Below, in pieces: positions 30,040 to 44,760 of a DNA stretch of 64,000 nucleotides. Both the position numbers and the translations under genes were made by a program. Source of the stretch: Ptiloglossa arizonensis (Eukaryota > Arthropoda > Insecta > Hymenoptera > Colletidae); NCBI RefSeq assembly GCF_051014685.1, contig NW_027479488.1, forward strand, positions 1 to 64,000. The letters run 5' to 3'. Below the pieces are notes generated by a model. That model made no database searches. It saw nothing but the letters and a program-made list of their open reading frames with translations, and was not told the DNA's origin. Position 1 is the stretch's first letter; every line of letters begins with the position of its first letter.

Positions 30040-32324
30040 TATAACGCATAACTTATAACGTAAAACGCATTACATATTACGTATAACGAGTAACGTATAA
30101 CGTATACCGTATAACGTATAACGTATAACGTATTACATATTACATATAACGTATAACGTACAACGTATAACGTATAACATATAACGTCTAACGTTTAACG
30201 TATAACGTACAACGTATAACGTATAACGTTTAACGTATAACGTATAACGTATAACGTATAACGTATGACGTATAACGTATAACGTATAACGTATAACGTA
30301 TAACGTTTAACGTATAACGCATAACGTATAACGCATAACGTAAAACGTTAAACGTGTAACGTATAACGTATGGCGTATAACGTATAACGTATTACATATT
30401 ACATATAACGTATAACGTACAACGTATAACGTATAACATATAACGTCTAACGTTTAACGTATAACGTACAACGTATAACGTATAACGTATAACGTATAAC
30501 GTATAACGTATAACGTATAACGCATAACGTATAACGCATAACGTAAAACGTATAACATGTAACGTATAACGTATAGCGTATAATGTATAACGTATTACAT
30601 ATTACATATAACGTATAACGTACAACGTATAACGTATAACATATAACGTCTAACGTTTAACGTATAACGTATAACGTATATCGTATAACGTATAACGAAT
30701 AACGTAAAACGTAAAACGTATTACATATTACGTGTAACGAGTAACGTATAACGTATAACGTATAACGTATAACTTATAACGTAAAACGCATTACATATTA
30801 CGTATAACGAGTAACGTATAACGTATAACGTATAACGTATAACGTCAAACGTATAACGTATAACGTATAACGTATAACGTATAACGTATAACGTATAACG
30901 AATAACGTATAACGTATAACGTATAACGTATAACGTATGACGTATAACGTATTACGTATAACGTATAACTTATAACGCATAACGTATAACGCATAACGTA
31001 AAACGTTAAACGTGTAACGTATAACGTATGGCCTATAACGTATAACGTATTACATATTACATATAACGTATAACGTACAACGTATAACGTATAACATATA
31101 ACGTCTAACGTTTAACGTATAACGTACAACGTATAACGTATAACGTATAACGTATAACGTATAACGTATAACGTACAACGTATAACGTATATCCTATAAC
31201 ACATAACGTATAGCGTATAACGCATAACGTATAACGTATAACGTATAACGTATAACGTATAACGTATAACGTATATCGTATAACGTATAACGTATAACGT
31301 ATAACGTATAACGTATAACGCATAACGTATAACGCATAACGTAAAACGTTAAACGTGTAACGTATAACGTATGGCGTATAACGTATAACGTATTACATAT
31401 TACATATAACGTATAACGTACAACGTATAACGTATAACATATAACGTCTAACGTTTAACGTATAACGTACAACGTATAACGTATAACGTATAACGTATAA
31501 CGTATAACGTATAACGTATAACGTACAACGTATAACGTATATCCTATAACACATAACGTATAACGTATATCCTATAACACATAACGTATAGCGTATAACG
31601 CATGACGTATAACGTATAACGTATAACGTATAACGTATAACGTATAACGTATAACGTATATCGTATGACGTATAACGTATAACGTATAACGTTTAACGTA
31701 TAACGTATAACGTATAACGTATAACGTATAACGTATAACGTATAACGTATAACGTACAGCGTATAACGTCAAACGTATAACGTATAACGTATAACGTATA
31801 ACGTATAACGTATAACGTATAACGTATAACGAATAACGTATAACGTATAACGTATAACGTATAACGTATAACGTATAACGTATTACGTATAACGTATAAC
31901 GTATAACGTATAACCTCAAACGTATAACGTATAACGTATAACGTATAACGCATAACGTATAACCAATAACGTATAACGCATAACGTATAACGTATAACGT
32001 ATAACGTATAACGAATAACGTGTAACGTATAACGTATAACGTATAACGTATAACGTATAACGTATAACGTATAACGTATAACGTATAACGTATAACGTAT
32101 AACGTATAACGCATAACGTATAAAGCATAACGTAAAACGTTAAACGTGTAACGTATAACGTATGGCGTATAACGTATAACGTATTACATGTTACATATAA
32201 CGTATAACGTACAAAGTATAACGTATAACGTATAACGTATAAGGTATAACGAATAACGTGTAACGTATAACGTATAACGTATATCGTATAACGTATAACG
32301 TATAACGTATAACGTGTAACGTAT
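30040..32324 (+). repeat. 2.5 kb higher-order repeat, copy gamma (dispersed)
   Basis: This third copy lies 7.6 kb to the right of beta. The offset to beta is 7,637 at the G4T unit (22,413/30,050) and A2C unit (22,469/30,106), falls to 7,581 at the GGCC marker (23,449/31,030), and is 7,588 at the right end. The 56-base drop is a deletion of eight units near 30,670 that removed the T7C+A1G pair found in the other copies. Homology stops at the phase break at 32,325. Confidence 0.85.
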
Positions 32325-32329
32325 AACGT
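32325..32329 (+). other. Register break 2: 5-base unit (-2) at a block junction
   Basis: A unit reads AACGT only. Left of it the sequence follows copies alpha and beta of the 2.5 kb repeat. Right of it the next marker is A1G then AACCTCA, as in cassette E, instead of the T5A unit seen in beta at 24,744. Register residue changes from 6 to 4. Confidence 0.93.
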
Positions 32330-33835
32330 AACGTATAACGTATAACGTATGACGTATAACGTATAACGTATAACGTATAACGTATAACGTATAACCTCAA
32401 ACGTATAACGTATAACGTATAACGTATAACGCATAACGTATAACCTATAACGTATAACGCATAACGTATAACGTATAACGTTTAACGTATAGCGTATAAC
32501 GTATAACGTATAACGTATAACGTATAACGTATAACGTATAACGTATAACGTATAACGAATAACGTATAACGTATAACGTATAACGTATAACGTATAACGT
32601 ATAACGTATAACGTATAACGTATAACGTATAACGTATAACGTATAACGTATAACGTATAACGTATAACGTATAACGTATAACGTATAACGTATAACGTAT
32701 AACGTATAACGTATAACGTATAACGTATAACGTACAGCGTATAACGTCAAACGTATAACGTATAACGTATAACGTATAACGTATAACGCATAACGTATAA
32801 CGTATAACGTATAACGCATAACGTATAACGTATAACGTATAACGAATAACGTATAACGTATAACGTATAACGTATGACGTCAAACGTATAACGTATAACG
32901 TATAACGCATAACGTATAACCTATAACGTATAACGCATAACGTATAACGTATAACGTATAACGTATAACGTATTACGTATAACGTATAACGTATAACGTA
33001 TAACGTATAACCTCAAACGTATAACGTATAACGTATAACGTATAACGTATAACGTATAACGTATAACGTATAACGTATAACGTATAACGTATTACGTATA
33101 ACGTATAACTTCAAACGTATAACGTATAACGTATAACGCATAACGCATAACGCATAACGTATAACGTATAACGAATAACGTACAGCGTATAACGTCAAAC
33201 GTATAACGTATAACGTACAACGTATAACGTATAACATATAACGTCTAACGTTTAACGTATAACGTACAACGTATAACGTATAACGTATAACGTATAACGT
33301 ATAACGTATAACGTATAACGTATAACGTACAACGTATAACGTATATCCTATAACACATAACGTATAGCGTATAACGCATAACGTATAACGTATAACGAAT
33401 AACGTATAACGTATAACGTATAACGTATGACGTATAACGTATAACGTATAACGTATAACGTATAACGTATAACGTATAACGTATAACCTCAAACGTATAA
33501 CGTATAACGTATAACGTATAACGTATAACGTATAACGTATAACGTATTACGTATAACGTATAACTTATAACCCATAACGTATAACGCATAACGTAAAACG
33601 TTAAACGTGTAACGTATAACGTATGGCGTATAACGTATAACGTATTACATATTACATATAACGTATAACGTACAACGTATAACGTATAACATATAACGTC
33701 TAACGTTTAACGTATAACGTACAACGTATAACGTATAACGTATAACGTATAACGTATAACGTATAACGTATAACGTACAACGTATAACGTATATCCTATA
33801 ACACATAACGTATAGCGTATAACGCATAACGTATA

Positions 33836-34788
33836 ACGTATAACGTATAACGTATAACGTATAACGTATAACGTATAACGTATAACGTATATCGTATAAC
33901 GTATAACGTATAACGTATAACGTTTAACGTATAACGTATAACGTATAACGTATAACGTCTAACGTATAACGTATAACGTATAACGTATAACGTATAACGT
34001 ATAACGTATAACGTCAAACGTATAACGTCAAACGTATAACGCATAACGTATAACCTATAACGTATAACGCATAACGTATAACGTATAACGTTTAACGTAT
34101 AGCGTATAACGTATAATGTATAACGTATAACGTATAACGTATAACGTATAACGTATAACGTATAACGAATAACGTATAACGTATAACGTATAACGTATAA
34201 CGTATAACGTATAACGTATAACGTATTACGTATAACGTATAACGTATAACGCATAACGTAAAACGTTAAACGTGTAACGTATAACGTATGGCGTATAACG
34301 TATAACGTATTACATATTACATATAACGTATAACGTAAAACGTATAACGTATAACATATAACGTCTAACGTTTAACGTATAACGTACAACGTATAACGTA
34401 TAACGTATAACGTATAACGTATAACGTATAACGTACAACGTATAACGTATAACGTATATGGTATAACGTATTACGTATAACGTATAACGTTTAACGTATA
34501 ACGTATAACGTATAACGTATAACGTATAACGTATAACGTATAACGTATAACGTATAACGTATAACGTATAACGTATAACGTATAACGTATAACGTATAAC
34601 GTATAACGTATAACGTGTAACGTATAACGTATAACGTATAACGTATAACGTATAACGTATAACGTCAAACGTATAACGTATAACGTATAACGCATAACGT
34701 AGAACCTATAACGTATAACGCATAACGTACAACGTATAATGTTTAACGTATAGCGTATAACGTATAACGTATAACGTATAACGTATAA
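33836..34788 (+). repeat. Segmental duplication 5, copy a
   Basis: The partner is about 46,913-47,865 at offset 13,077, which is 1 modulo 7 as expected after the +1 break at 44,601. Markers are A2T at 33,891/46,968, A6C at 33,954/47,031 and A6T+T7A at 34,262/47,339. An extra A6C+T7A unit near 34,028 is private to this copy. Confidence 0.82.
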
Positions 34789-35108
34789 CGTATAACGTAT
34801 AACGTATAATGTATAACGTATAACGAATAACGTATAACGTATAACGTATAACGTATAACCTATAACGTAAAACGTTAAACGTGTAACGTATAACGTATGG
34901 CGTATAACGTATAACGTATTACATATTACATATAACGTATAACGTAAAACGTATAACGTATAACATATAACGTCTAACGTTTAACGTATAACGTATAACG
35001 TCAAACGTATAACGTATAACGTATAACGTATAACGTATAACGTATAACGTATAACGTATAACGAATAACGTATAACGTACAACGTATAACGTATAACATA
35101 TAACGTCT

Positions 35109-36417
35109 AACGTTTAACGTATAACGTATAACGTATAACGTATAACGTATAACGTATAACGTACAACGTATAACGTACAACGTATATCGTATAACGTATA
35201 ACGTATAACGTATAACGTATAACTTATAACGTAAAACGCATTACATATTACGTATAACGAGTAACGTATAACGTATAACGTATAACGTATAACGTATAAC
35301 GTATAACGTATAACGTATAACGTATAACGTATAACGTATAACGTATAACGTATAACGTATAACGTATAACGTATAACGTATAACGTATAACGCATAACGT
35401 ATAACGTATAACGTATAACGTATAACGTATAACGTATAACGTATAACGTATAACGTATAACGAATAACGTAAAACGTAAAACGTATTACATATTACTTGT
35501 AACGAGTAACGTATAACGTATAACGTATAACGTATAACTTATAACGTAAAACGCATTACATATTACGTATAACGAGTAACGTATAACGTATAACGCATAA
35601 CGTATAACGTATAACGTATAACGTATAATGTATAACGTAAAACGTATAACGTATAACGTATAACGTATAACGTATAACGTATAACGCATAACGTATAACG
35701 CATAACGTAAAACTTATAACATGTAACGTATAACGTATAGCGTATAACGTATAACGTATAACGTATGACGTATAACGTATAACGTATAAGGAGTAACGTA
35801 TAACGTGTAACGTATAACGTATAACGTATAACGTATAACGTATAACGTATAACGTATAACGTATAACGTATAACGTATAACGTATAACGTATAACGTATA
35901 ACGAATAACGTATAACGTATAACGTATAACGTATAACGTATAACGTATAACGTATAACGTATAACGTATAACGTATAACGCATAACGTATAACGCATAAC
36001 GTAAAACTTATAACATGTAACGTATAACGTATAGCGTATAACGTATAACGTATAACGTATAACGTATAACGTATAACGTATAACGTATAAGGAGTAACGT
36101 ATAACGTGTAACGTATAACGTATAACGTATAACGTATAACGTATAACGTATAACGTATAACGTAAAACGTATAACGTATAACGTATAACGTATAACGTAT
36201 AACGTACAACGTATAACGTACAACGTATATCGTATAACGTATAACGTATAACGTATAACGTATAACTTATAACGTAAAACGCATTACATATTACGTATAA
36301 CGAGTAACGTATAACGTATAACGTATAACGTATAACGTATAACGTATAACGTATAACGTATAACGTATAACGTATAACGTATAACGCATAACGTATAACG
36401 TATAACGTATAACGTAT
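35109..36417 (+). repeat. Exact 1,309-bp tandem duplication, copy 1
   Basis: Two copies of 187 units lie head to tail. Markers repeat at offset 1,309 throughout: A6T at 35,109/36,418, T5C at 36,383/37,692 and all spurious minus-strand frames between. Their translations are the same string for each pair compared, so identity looks close to complete. The first mismatches lie just outside: A6C at 35,102 against consensus at 36,411, and A6T at 36,418 against consensus at 37,727. It is either a very recent event or an assembly duplication. Confidence 0.92.
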
Positions 36418-37726
36418 AACGTTTAACGTATAACGTATAACGTATAACGTATAACGTATAACGTATAACGTACAACGTATAACGTACAACGTATATCGTA
36501 TAACGTATAACGTATAACGTATAACGTATAACTTATAACGTAAAACGCATTACATATTACGTATAACGAGTAACGTATAACGTATAACGTATAACGTATA
36601 ACGTATAACGTATAACGTATAACGTATAACGTATAACGTATAACGTATAACGTATAACGTATAACGTATAACGTATAACGTATAACGTATAACGTATAAC
36701 GCATAACGTATAACGTATAACGTATAACGTATAACGTATAACGTATAACGTATAACGTATAACGTATAACGAATAACGTAAAACGTAAAACGTATTACAT
36801 ATTACTTGTAACGAGTAACGTATAACGTATAACGTATAACGTATAACTTATAACGTAAAACGCATTACATATTACGTATAACGAGTAACGTATAACGTAT
36901 AACGCATAACGTATAACGTATAACGTATAACGTATAATGTATAACGTAAAACGTATAACGTATAACGTATAACGTATAACGTATAACGTATAACGCATAA
37001 CGTATAACGCATAACGTAAAACTTATAACATGTAACGTATAACGTATAGCGTATAACGTATAACGTATAACGTATGACGTATAACGTATAACGTATAAGG
37101 AGTAACGTATAACGTGTAACGTATAACGTATAACGTATAACGTATAACGTATAACGTATAACGTATAACGTATAACGTATAACGTATAACGTATAACGTA
37201 TAACGTATAACGAATAACGTATAACGTATAACGTATAACGTATAACGTATAACGTATAACGTATAACGTATAACGTATAACGTATAACGCATAACGTATA
37301 ACGCATAACGTAAAACTTATAACATGTAACGTATAACGTATAGCGTATAACGTATAACGTATAACGTATAACGTATAACGTATAACGTATAACGTATAAG
37401 GAGTAACGTATAACGTGTAACGTATAACGTATAACGTATAACGTATAACGTATAACGTATAACGTATAACGTAAAACGTATAACGTATAACGTATAACGT
37501 ATAACGTATAACGTACAACGTATAACGTACAACGTATATCGTATAACGTATAACGTATAACGTATAACGTATAACTTATAACGTAAAACGCATTACATAT
37601 TACGTATAACGAGTAACGTATAACGTATAACGTATAACGTATAACGTATAACGTATAACGTATAACGTATAACGTATAACGTATAACGTATAACGCATAA
37701 CGTATAACGTATAACGTATAACGTAT
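36418..37726 (+). repeat. Exact 1,309-bp tandem duplication, copy 2
   Basis: This second copy directly abuts the first. Its last part overlaps the homology to 26,700-28,090. Confidence 0.92.
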
Positions 37727-39005
37727 AACGTATAACGTATAACGTATAACGTATAAGGTATAACGAATAACGTAAAACGTAAAACGTATTACATATTACG
37801 TGTAACGAGTAACGTATAACGTATAACGTATAACGTATAACTTATAACGTAAAACGCATTACATATTACGTATAACGAGTTACGTATAACGTATAACGTA
37901 TAACGTATAAAGTATAACGTATAACGTATAACGTATAACGTATAACGTATATCGTATAACGTATAACGTATAACGTATAACGTATAACGTATAACGTATA
38001 ACGTATAACGTATATCGTATAACGTATAACGTATAACGTATAAGGAGTAACGTATAACGTGTAACGTATAACGTATAACTTATAACGTAAAACGTATTAC
38101 ATATTACGTATAACAAGTAACGTATAACGTGTAACGTATAACGCATAACGTATAACGTATAACGTATAACGTATAACGTAAAACGCATTACATATTACGT
38201 ATAACGAGTAACGTATAACGTATAACGTATAACGTATAACGTATAACGTATAACGTATAACGTATAACGTATAACGAATAACGTATAACGTATAACGTAT
38301 AACGTATAACGTATAACGTATAACGTATAACGTATAACGTACAACGTATAACGTATAACGTATAACGTATAACGTATAACGTATAACGTATAACGAATAA
38401 CGTATAACGTATAACGTGTAACGTATAACGTATAACGTATAACGTATAACGTATAACGTATAACGCATAACGTATAACGCATAACGTAAAACGTATAACA
38501 TGTAACGTATAACGTATAGCGTATAATGTATAACGTATTACATATTACATATAACGTATAACGTACAACGTATAACGTATAACATATAACGTCTAACGTT
38601 TAACGTATAACGTACAACGTATAACGTATAACGTATAACGTATAACGTACGACGTATAACGTATAACGTATATCGTATAACGTATAACGAATAACGTAAA
38701 ACGTAAAACGTATTACATATTACGTGTAACGAGTAACGTATAACGTATAACGTATAACGTATAACTTATAACGTAAAACGCATTACATATTACGTATAAC
38801 GAGTAACGTATAACGTATAACGTATAACGTATAACGTATAACGTACAGCGTATAACGTCAAACGTATAACGTATAACGTATAACGTATAACGTATAACGC
38901 ATAACGTATAACGTATAACGTATAACGCATAACGCATAACGCATAACGTATAACTTATAACGAATAACGTACAGCGTATAACGTCAAACGTATAACGTAT
39001 AACGT
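37727..39005 (+). repeat. Segmental duplication 4, copy b
   Basis: This is the partner of 26,700-28,090 at offset 10,918. The homology begins near 37,620, inside the second copy of the 1,309-bp tandem repeat. One clear substitution is C3G at 37,755 against consensus at 26,837. Confidence 0.82.
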
Positions 39006-39259
39006 ATAACGTATAACGTATAACGCATAACGTATAACGTATAACGTATAACGCATAACGCATAACGTATAACGTATAACGAATAACGTATAACGTATAA
39101 CGTATAACGTATAACGTATAACGTATAACGTATAATGTATAACGTATAACGTATAACGTATAACGTATAACGTACAGCGTATAACGTCAAACGTATAACG
39201 TATAACGTATAACGTATAACGTATAACGCATAACGTATAACGTATAACGTATAACGCAT

Positions 39260-40106
39260 AACGTATAACGTATAACGTATAACGTATAACGTATAACGTA
39301 CAACGTATTACGTATATCCTATAACACATAACGTATAGCGTATAACGCATAACGTATAACGTATAACGAATAACGTATAACGTATAACGTATAACGTATG
39401 ACGTATAACGTATAACGTATAACGTATAACGTATAACGTATAACGTATAACCTCAAACGTATAACGTATAACGTATAACGTATAACGTATAACGTATAAC
39501 GTATAACGTATTACGTATAACGTATAACTTATAACGCATAACGTATAACGCATAACGTAAAACGTTAAACGTGTAACGTATAACGTATGGCGTATAACGT
39601 ATAACGTATTACATATTACATATAACGTATAACGTACAACGTATAACGTATAACATATAACGTATAACGTATAACGTATAACGTATAACGTATAACGCAT
39701 AACGTATAACGCATAACGTAAAACTTATAACATGTAACGTATAACGTATAGCGTATAACGTATAACGTATAACGTATAACGTATAACGTATAACGCATAA
39801 CGTATAACGCATAACGTAAAACTTATAACATGTAACGTATAACGTATAGCGTATAACGTATAACGTATAACGTATAACGTATAACGTACAACGTATAACG
39901 TATAACGTATATGGTATAACGTATTACGTATAACGTATAACGTTTAACGTATAACGTATAACGTATAACGTATAACGTATAACGTATAACGTATAACGAA
40001 TAACGTATAACGTATAACGTATAACGTAAAACGTATAACGTATAACGTATAACGTATAACGTATAACGTATTACGTATAACGTATAACGTTTAACGTATA
40101 ACGTAT
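39260..40106 (+). repeat. 847-bp tandem duplication, copy 1
   Basis: The block repeats directly at 40,107-40,875 with period 847 bases (121 units). Matched markers are A1T at 39,309/40,156, A1G at 39,400/40,247, T7C at 39,883/40,730, ATGGTAT at 39,911/40,758 and T5A at 39,995/40,842. The copies stop matching after about 40,028/40,875, where a T7A unit at 40,023 has no partner. Confidence 0.9.
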
Positions 40107-40875
40107 AACGTATAACGTATAACGTATAACGTATAACGTATAACGTACAACGTATTACGTATATCCTATAACACATAACGTATAGCGTATAACGCATAAC
40201 GTATAACGTATAACGAATAACGTATAACGTATAACGTATAACGTATGACGTATAACGTATAACGTATAACGTATAACGTATAACGTATAACGTATAACCT
40301 CAAACGTATAACGTATAACGTATAACGTATAACGTATAACGTATAACGTATAACGTATTACGTATAACGTATAACTTATAACGCATAACGTATAACGCAT
40401 AACGTAAAACGTTAAACGTGTAACGTATAACGTATGGCGTATAACGTATAACGTATTACATATTACATATAACGTATAACGTACAACGTATAACGTATAA
40501 CATATAACGTATAACGTATAACGTATAACGTATAACGTATAACGCATAACGTATAACGCATAACGTAAAACTTATAACATGTAACGTATAACGTATAGCG
40601 TATAACGTATAACGTATAACGTATAACGTATAACGTATAACGCATAACGTATAACGCATAACGTAAAACTTATAACATGTAACGTATAACGTATAGCGTA
40701 TAACGTATAACGTATAACGTATAACGTATAACGTACAACGTATAACGTATAACGTATATGGTATAACGTATTACGTATAACGTATAACGTTTAACGTATA
40801 ACGTATAACGTATAACGTATAACGTATAACGTATAACGTATAACGAATAACGTATAACGTATAACGTATAACGTA
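40107..40875 (+). repeat. 847-bp tandem duplication, copy 2
   Basis: This is the second head-to-tail copy. I found no difference from copy 1 at the markers checked. Confidence 0.9.
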
Positions 40876-41404
40876 TAACGTATAACGTATAACGTATAAC
40901 GTATAACGTATAACGCATAACGTATAACGCATAACGTAAAACTTATAACATGTAACGTATAACGTATAGCGTATAACGTATAACGTATAACGTATAACGT
41001 ATAACGTATAACGTATAACGTATAAGGAGTAACGTATAACGTGTAACGTATAACGTATAACGTATAACGTATAACGTATAACGTATAACGTAAAACGTAT
41101 AACGTATAACGTATAACGTATAACGTATAACGTATTACGTATAACGTATAACGTTTAACGTATAACGTATAACGTATAACGTATAACGTATAACGTATAA
41201 CGTATAACGTATAACGTATAACGTATAACGTATAACGTATAACGTATAACGTATAACGTATAACGTACAACGTATAACGTATATCCTATAACACATAACG
41301 TATAGCGTATAACGCATAACGTATAACGTATAGCGTATAACGTATAACGTATAACGTATAACGTATAACGTATAACGTATAACGTATAACGTATAACGAA
41401 TAAC

Positions 41405-44311
41405 GTATAACGTATAACGTATAACGTATAACGTATAACGTATAACGTATAACGTATAACGTATAACGTATAACGTATAACGTATAACGTATAACGTATA
41501 ACGTATAACGTATAACGTATAACGTATAACGTATAACGTATAACGTATAACGTATAACGTACAGCGTATAACGTCAAACGTATAACGTATAACGTATAAC
41601 GTATAACGTATAACGCATAACGTATAACGTATAACGTATAACGCATAACGTATAACGTATAACGTATAACGAATAACGTATAACGTATAACGTATAACGT
41701 ATGACGTCAAACGTATAACGTATAACGTATAACGCATAACGTATAACCTATAACGTATAACGCATAACGTATAACGTATAACGTATAACGTATAACGTAT
41801 TACGTATAACGTATAACGTATAACGTATAACGTATAACCTCAAACGTATAACGTATAACGTATAACGTATAACGTATAACGTATAACGTATAACGTATAA
41901 CGTATAACGTATAACGTATTACGTATAACGTATAACCTCAAACGTATAACGTATAACGTATAACGCATAACGCATAACGCATAACGTATAACGTATAACG
42001 AATAACGTACAGCGTATAACGTCAAACGTATAACGTATAACGTACAACGTATAACGTATAACATATAACGTCCAACGTTTAACGTATAACGTACAACGTA
42101 TAACGTATAACGCATAACGTATAACGTATAACGTATAACTTATAACGTATAACGTACAACGTATTACGTATATCCTATAACACATAACGTATAGCGTATA
42201 ACGCATAACGTATAACGTATAACGAATAACGTATAACGTATAACGTATAACGTATGACGTATAACGTATAACGTATAACGTATAACGTATAACGTATAAC
42301 GTATAACCTCAAACGTATAACGTATAACGTATAACGTATAACGTATAACGTATAACGTATAACGTATTACGTATAACGTATAACTTATAACGCATAACGT
42401 ATAACGCATAACGTAAAACGTTAAACGTGTAACGTATAACGTATGGCGTATAACGTATAACGTATTACATATTACATATAACGTATAACGTACAACGTAT
42501 AACGTATAACATATAACGTCTAACGTTTAACGTATAACGTACAACGTATAACGTATAACGTATAACGTATAACGTATAACGTATAACGTATAACGTACAA
42601 CGTATAACGTATATCCTATAACACATAACGTATAGCGTATAACGCATAACGTATAACGTATAACGTATAACGTATAACGTATAACGTATAACGTATAACG
42701 TATATCGTATAACGTATAACGTATAACGTATAACGTTTAACGTATAACGTATAACGTATAACGTATAACGTCTAACGTATAACGTATAACGTATAACGTA
42801 TAACGTATAACGTATAACGTATAACGTCAAACGTATAACGTATAACGTATAACGCATAACGTATAACCTATAACGTATAACGCATAACGTATAACGTATA
42901 ACGTTTAACGTATAGCGTATAACGTATAATGTATAACGTATAACGTATAACGTATAACGTATAACGTATAACGTATAACGAATAACGTATAACGTATAAC
43001 GTATAACGTATAACGTATAACGTATAACGTATAACGTATTACGTATAACGTATAACGTATAACGCATAACGTAAAACGTTAAACGTGTAACGTATAACGT
43101 ATGGCGTATAACGTATAACGTATAACGTATAACGTATATCGTATAACGTATAACGTATAACGTATAACGTTTAACGTATAACGTATAACGTATAACGTAT
43201 AACGTCTAACGTATAACGTATAACGTATAACGTATAACGTATAACGTATAACGTATAACGTCAAACGTATAACGTATAACGTATAACGCATAACGTATAA
43301 CCTATAACGTATAACGCATAACGTATAACGTATAACGTTTAACGTATAGCGTATAACGTATAATGTATAACGTATAACGTATAACGTATAACGTATAACG
43401 TATAACGTATAACGAATAACGTATAACGTATAACGTATAACGTATAACGTATAACGTATAACGTATAACGTATTACGTATAACGTATAACGTATAACGCA
43501 TAACGTAAAACGTTAAACGTGTAACGTATAACGTATGGCGTATAACGTATAACGTATTACATATTACATATAACGTATAACGTAAAACGTATAACGTATA
43601 ACATATAACGTCTAACGTTTAACGTATAACGTACAACGTATAACGTATAACGTATAACGTATAACGTATAACGTATAACGTACAACGTATAACGTATAAC
43701 GTAAAACGCATTACATATTACGTATAACGAGTAACGTATAACGTATAACGTATAACGTATAACGTATATCGTATAACGTATAACGTATAACGTATAACGT
43801 TTAACGTATAACGTATAACGTATAACGTATAACGTCTAACGTATAACGTATAACGTATAACGTATAACGTATAACGTATAACGTATAACGTCAAACGTAT
43901 AACGTATAACGTATAACGCATAACGTATAACCTATAACGTATAACGCATAACGTATAACGTATAACGTTTAACGTATAGCGTATAACGTATAATGTATAA
44001 CGTATAACGTATAACGTATAACGTATAACGTATAACGTATAACGAATAACGTATAACGTATAACGTATAACGTATAACGTATAACGTATAACGTATAACG
44101 TATTACGTATAACGTATAACGTATAACGCATAACGTAAAACGTTAAACGTGTAACGTATAACGTATGGCGTATAACGTATAACGTATTACATATTACATA
44201 TAACGTATAACGTAAAACGTATAACGTATAACATATAACGTCTAACGTTTAACGTATAACGTACAACGTATAACGTATAACGTATAACGTATAACGTATA
44301 ACGTATAACGT
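41405..44311 (+). repeat. 3.2 kb higher-order repeat, copy 1
   Basis: This block of about 2.9 kb recurs at 44,605-47,511 at offset 3,200, which is 457 units plus the single extra G at 44,601. Markers match line by line from the T7C+A2G pair at 41,556/44,756 to the T7C unit near 44,262/47,462. I saw one difference, a G4T unit (T at 42,140) against consensus (G at 45,340). The left edge is uncertain within a 22-unit consensus run (41,402-41,555). Confidence 0.92.
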
Positions 44312-44760
44312 ATAACGAATAACGTAAAACGTAAAACGCATTACATATTACGTATAACGAGTAACGTATAACGTATAACGTATAACGTATAACGTATAAC
44401 GTATAACGTATAACGTATAACGTATACCGTATAACGTATAACGTGTAACGTATAACGTATAACGTATAACGTATAACGTATAACGTATAACGTATAACGT
44501 ATAACGTACAACGCATAACGTATAACGTATAACGTATAACGTATAACGTATAACGTATAACGTATAACGTATAACGTATAATGTATAACGTAAAACGTAT
44601 GAACGTATAACGTATAACGTATAAGGTATAACGTATAACGTATAACGTATAACGTATAACGTATAACGTATAACGTATAACGTATAACGCATAACGTATA
44701 ACGTATAACGTATAACGTATAACGTATAACGTATAACGTATAACGTATAACGTATAACGT
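44312..44760 (+). repeat. Phase-shifted segment, copy 1
   Basis: This segment starts with T5A and cassette A, includes an A2C unit, and carries one extra G at 44,601. It recurs at 49,990-50,438, offset 5,678, with the extra G at the same internal position. It lies between the two 3.2 kb blocks. The right edge is in a consensus run and is uncertain. Confidence 0.88.
44601..44601 (+). other. Register break 3: single inserted G (+1)
   Basis: After a T7A unit and a consensus unit, one extra G precedes the next consensus unit. Register residue changes from 4 to 5. Confidence 0.95.

Larger units (their letters stand above)
13501..35108 (+). repeat. Zone III: cassette C and E array with 2.5 kb higher-order repeats
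   Basis: Cassette C appears here: T7A, A6T+T7A, A6G, two consensus units, A1G+A2G (GGCGTAT), two consensus units, two A1T+G4A units, then T7C or T7A, G4A, A6C and A6T. About 20 copies of the GGCGTAT/GGCCTAT marker lie in this zone. Cassette E begins with A1G and leads through G4C+A6C+T7A (AACCTCA), A1T and G4T into C; starts are at 28,097, 29,287 and 33,429 here, and at 39,400, 40,247, 42,256 and 45,456 further on. Nothing non-repetitive is present. Confidence 0.75.
35109..41130 (+). repeat. Zone IV: AAGGAGT-bearing array with recent tandem duplications
   Basis: C3G+T5A+A6G units (AAGGAGT), G4A+A6G units after a G4T unit, and A2T+C3G units (ATGGTAT) mark this zone. It contains both short-period head-to-tail duplications (1,309 and 847 bases). 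The right boundary is approximate. Confidence 0.7.
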
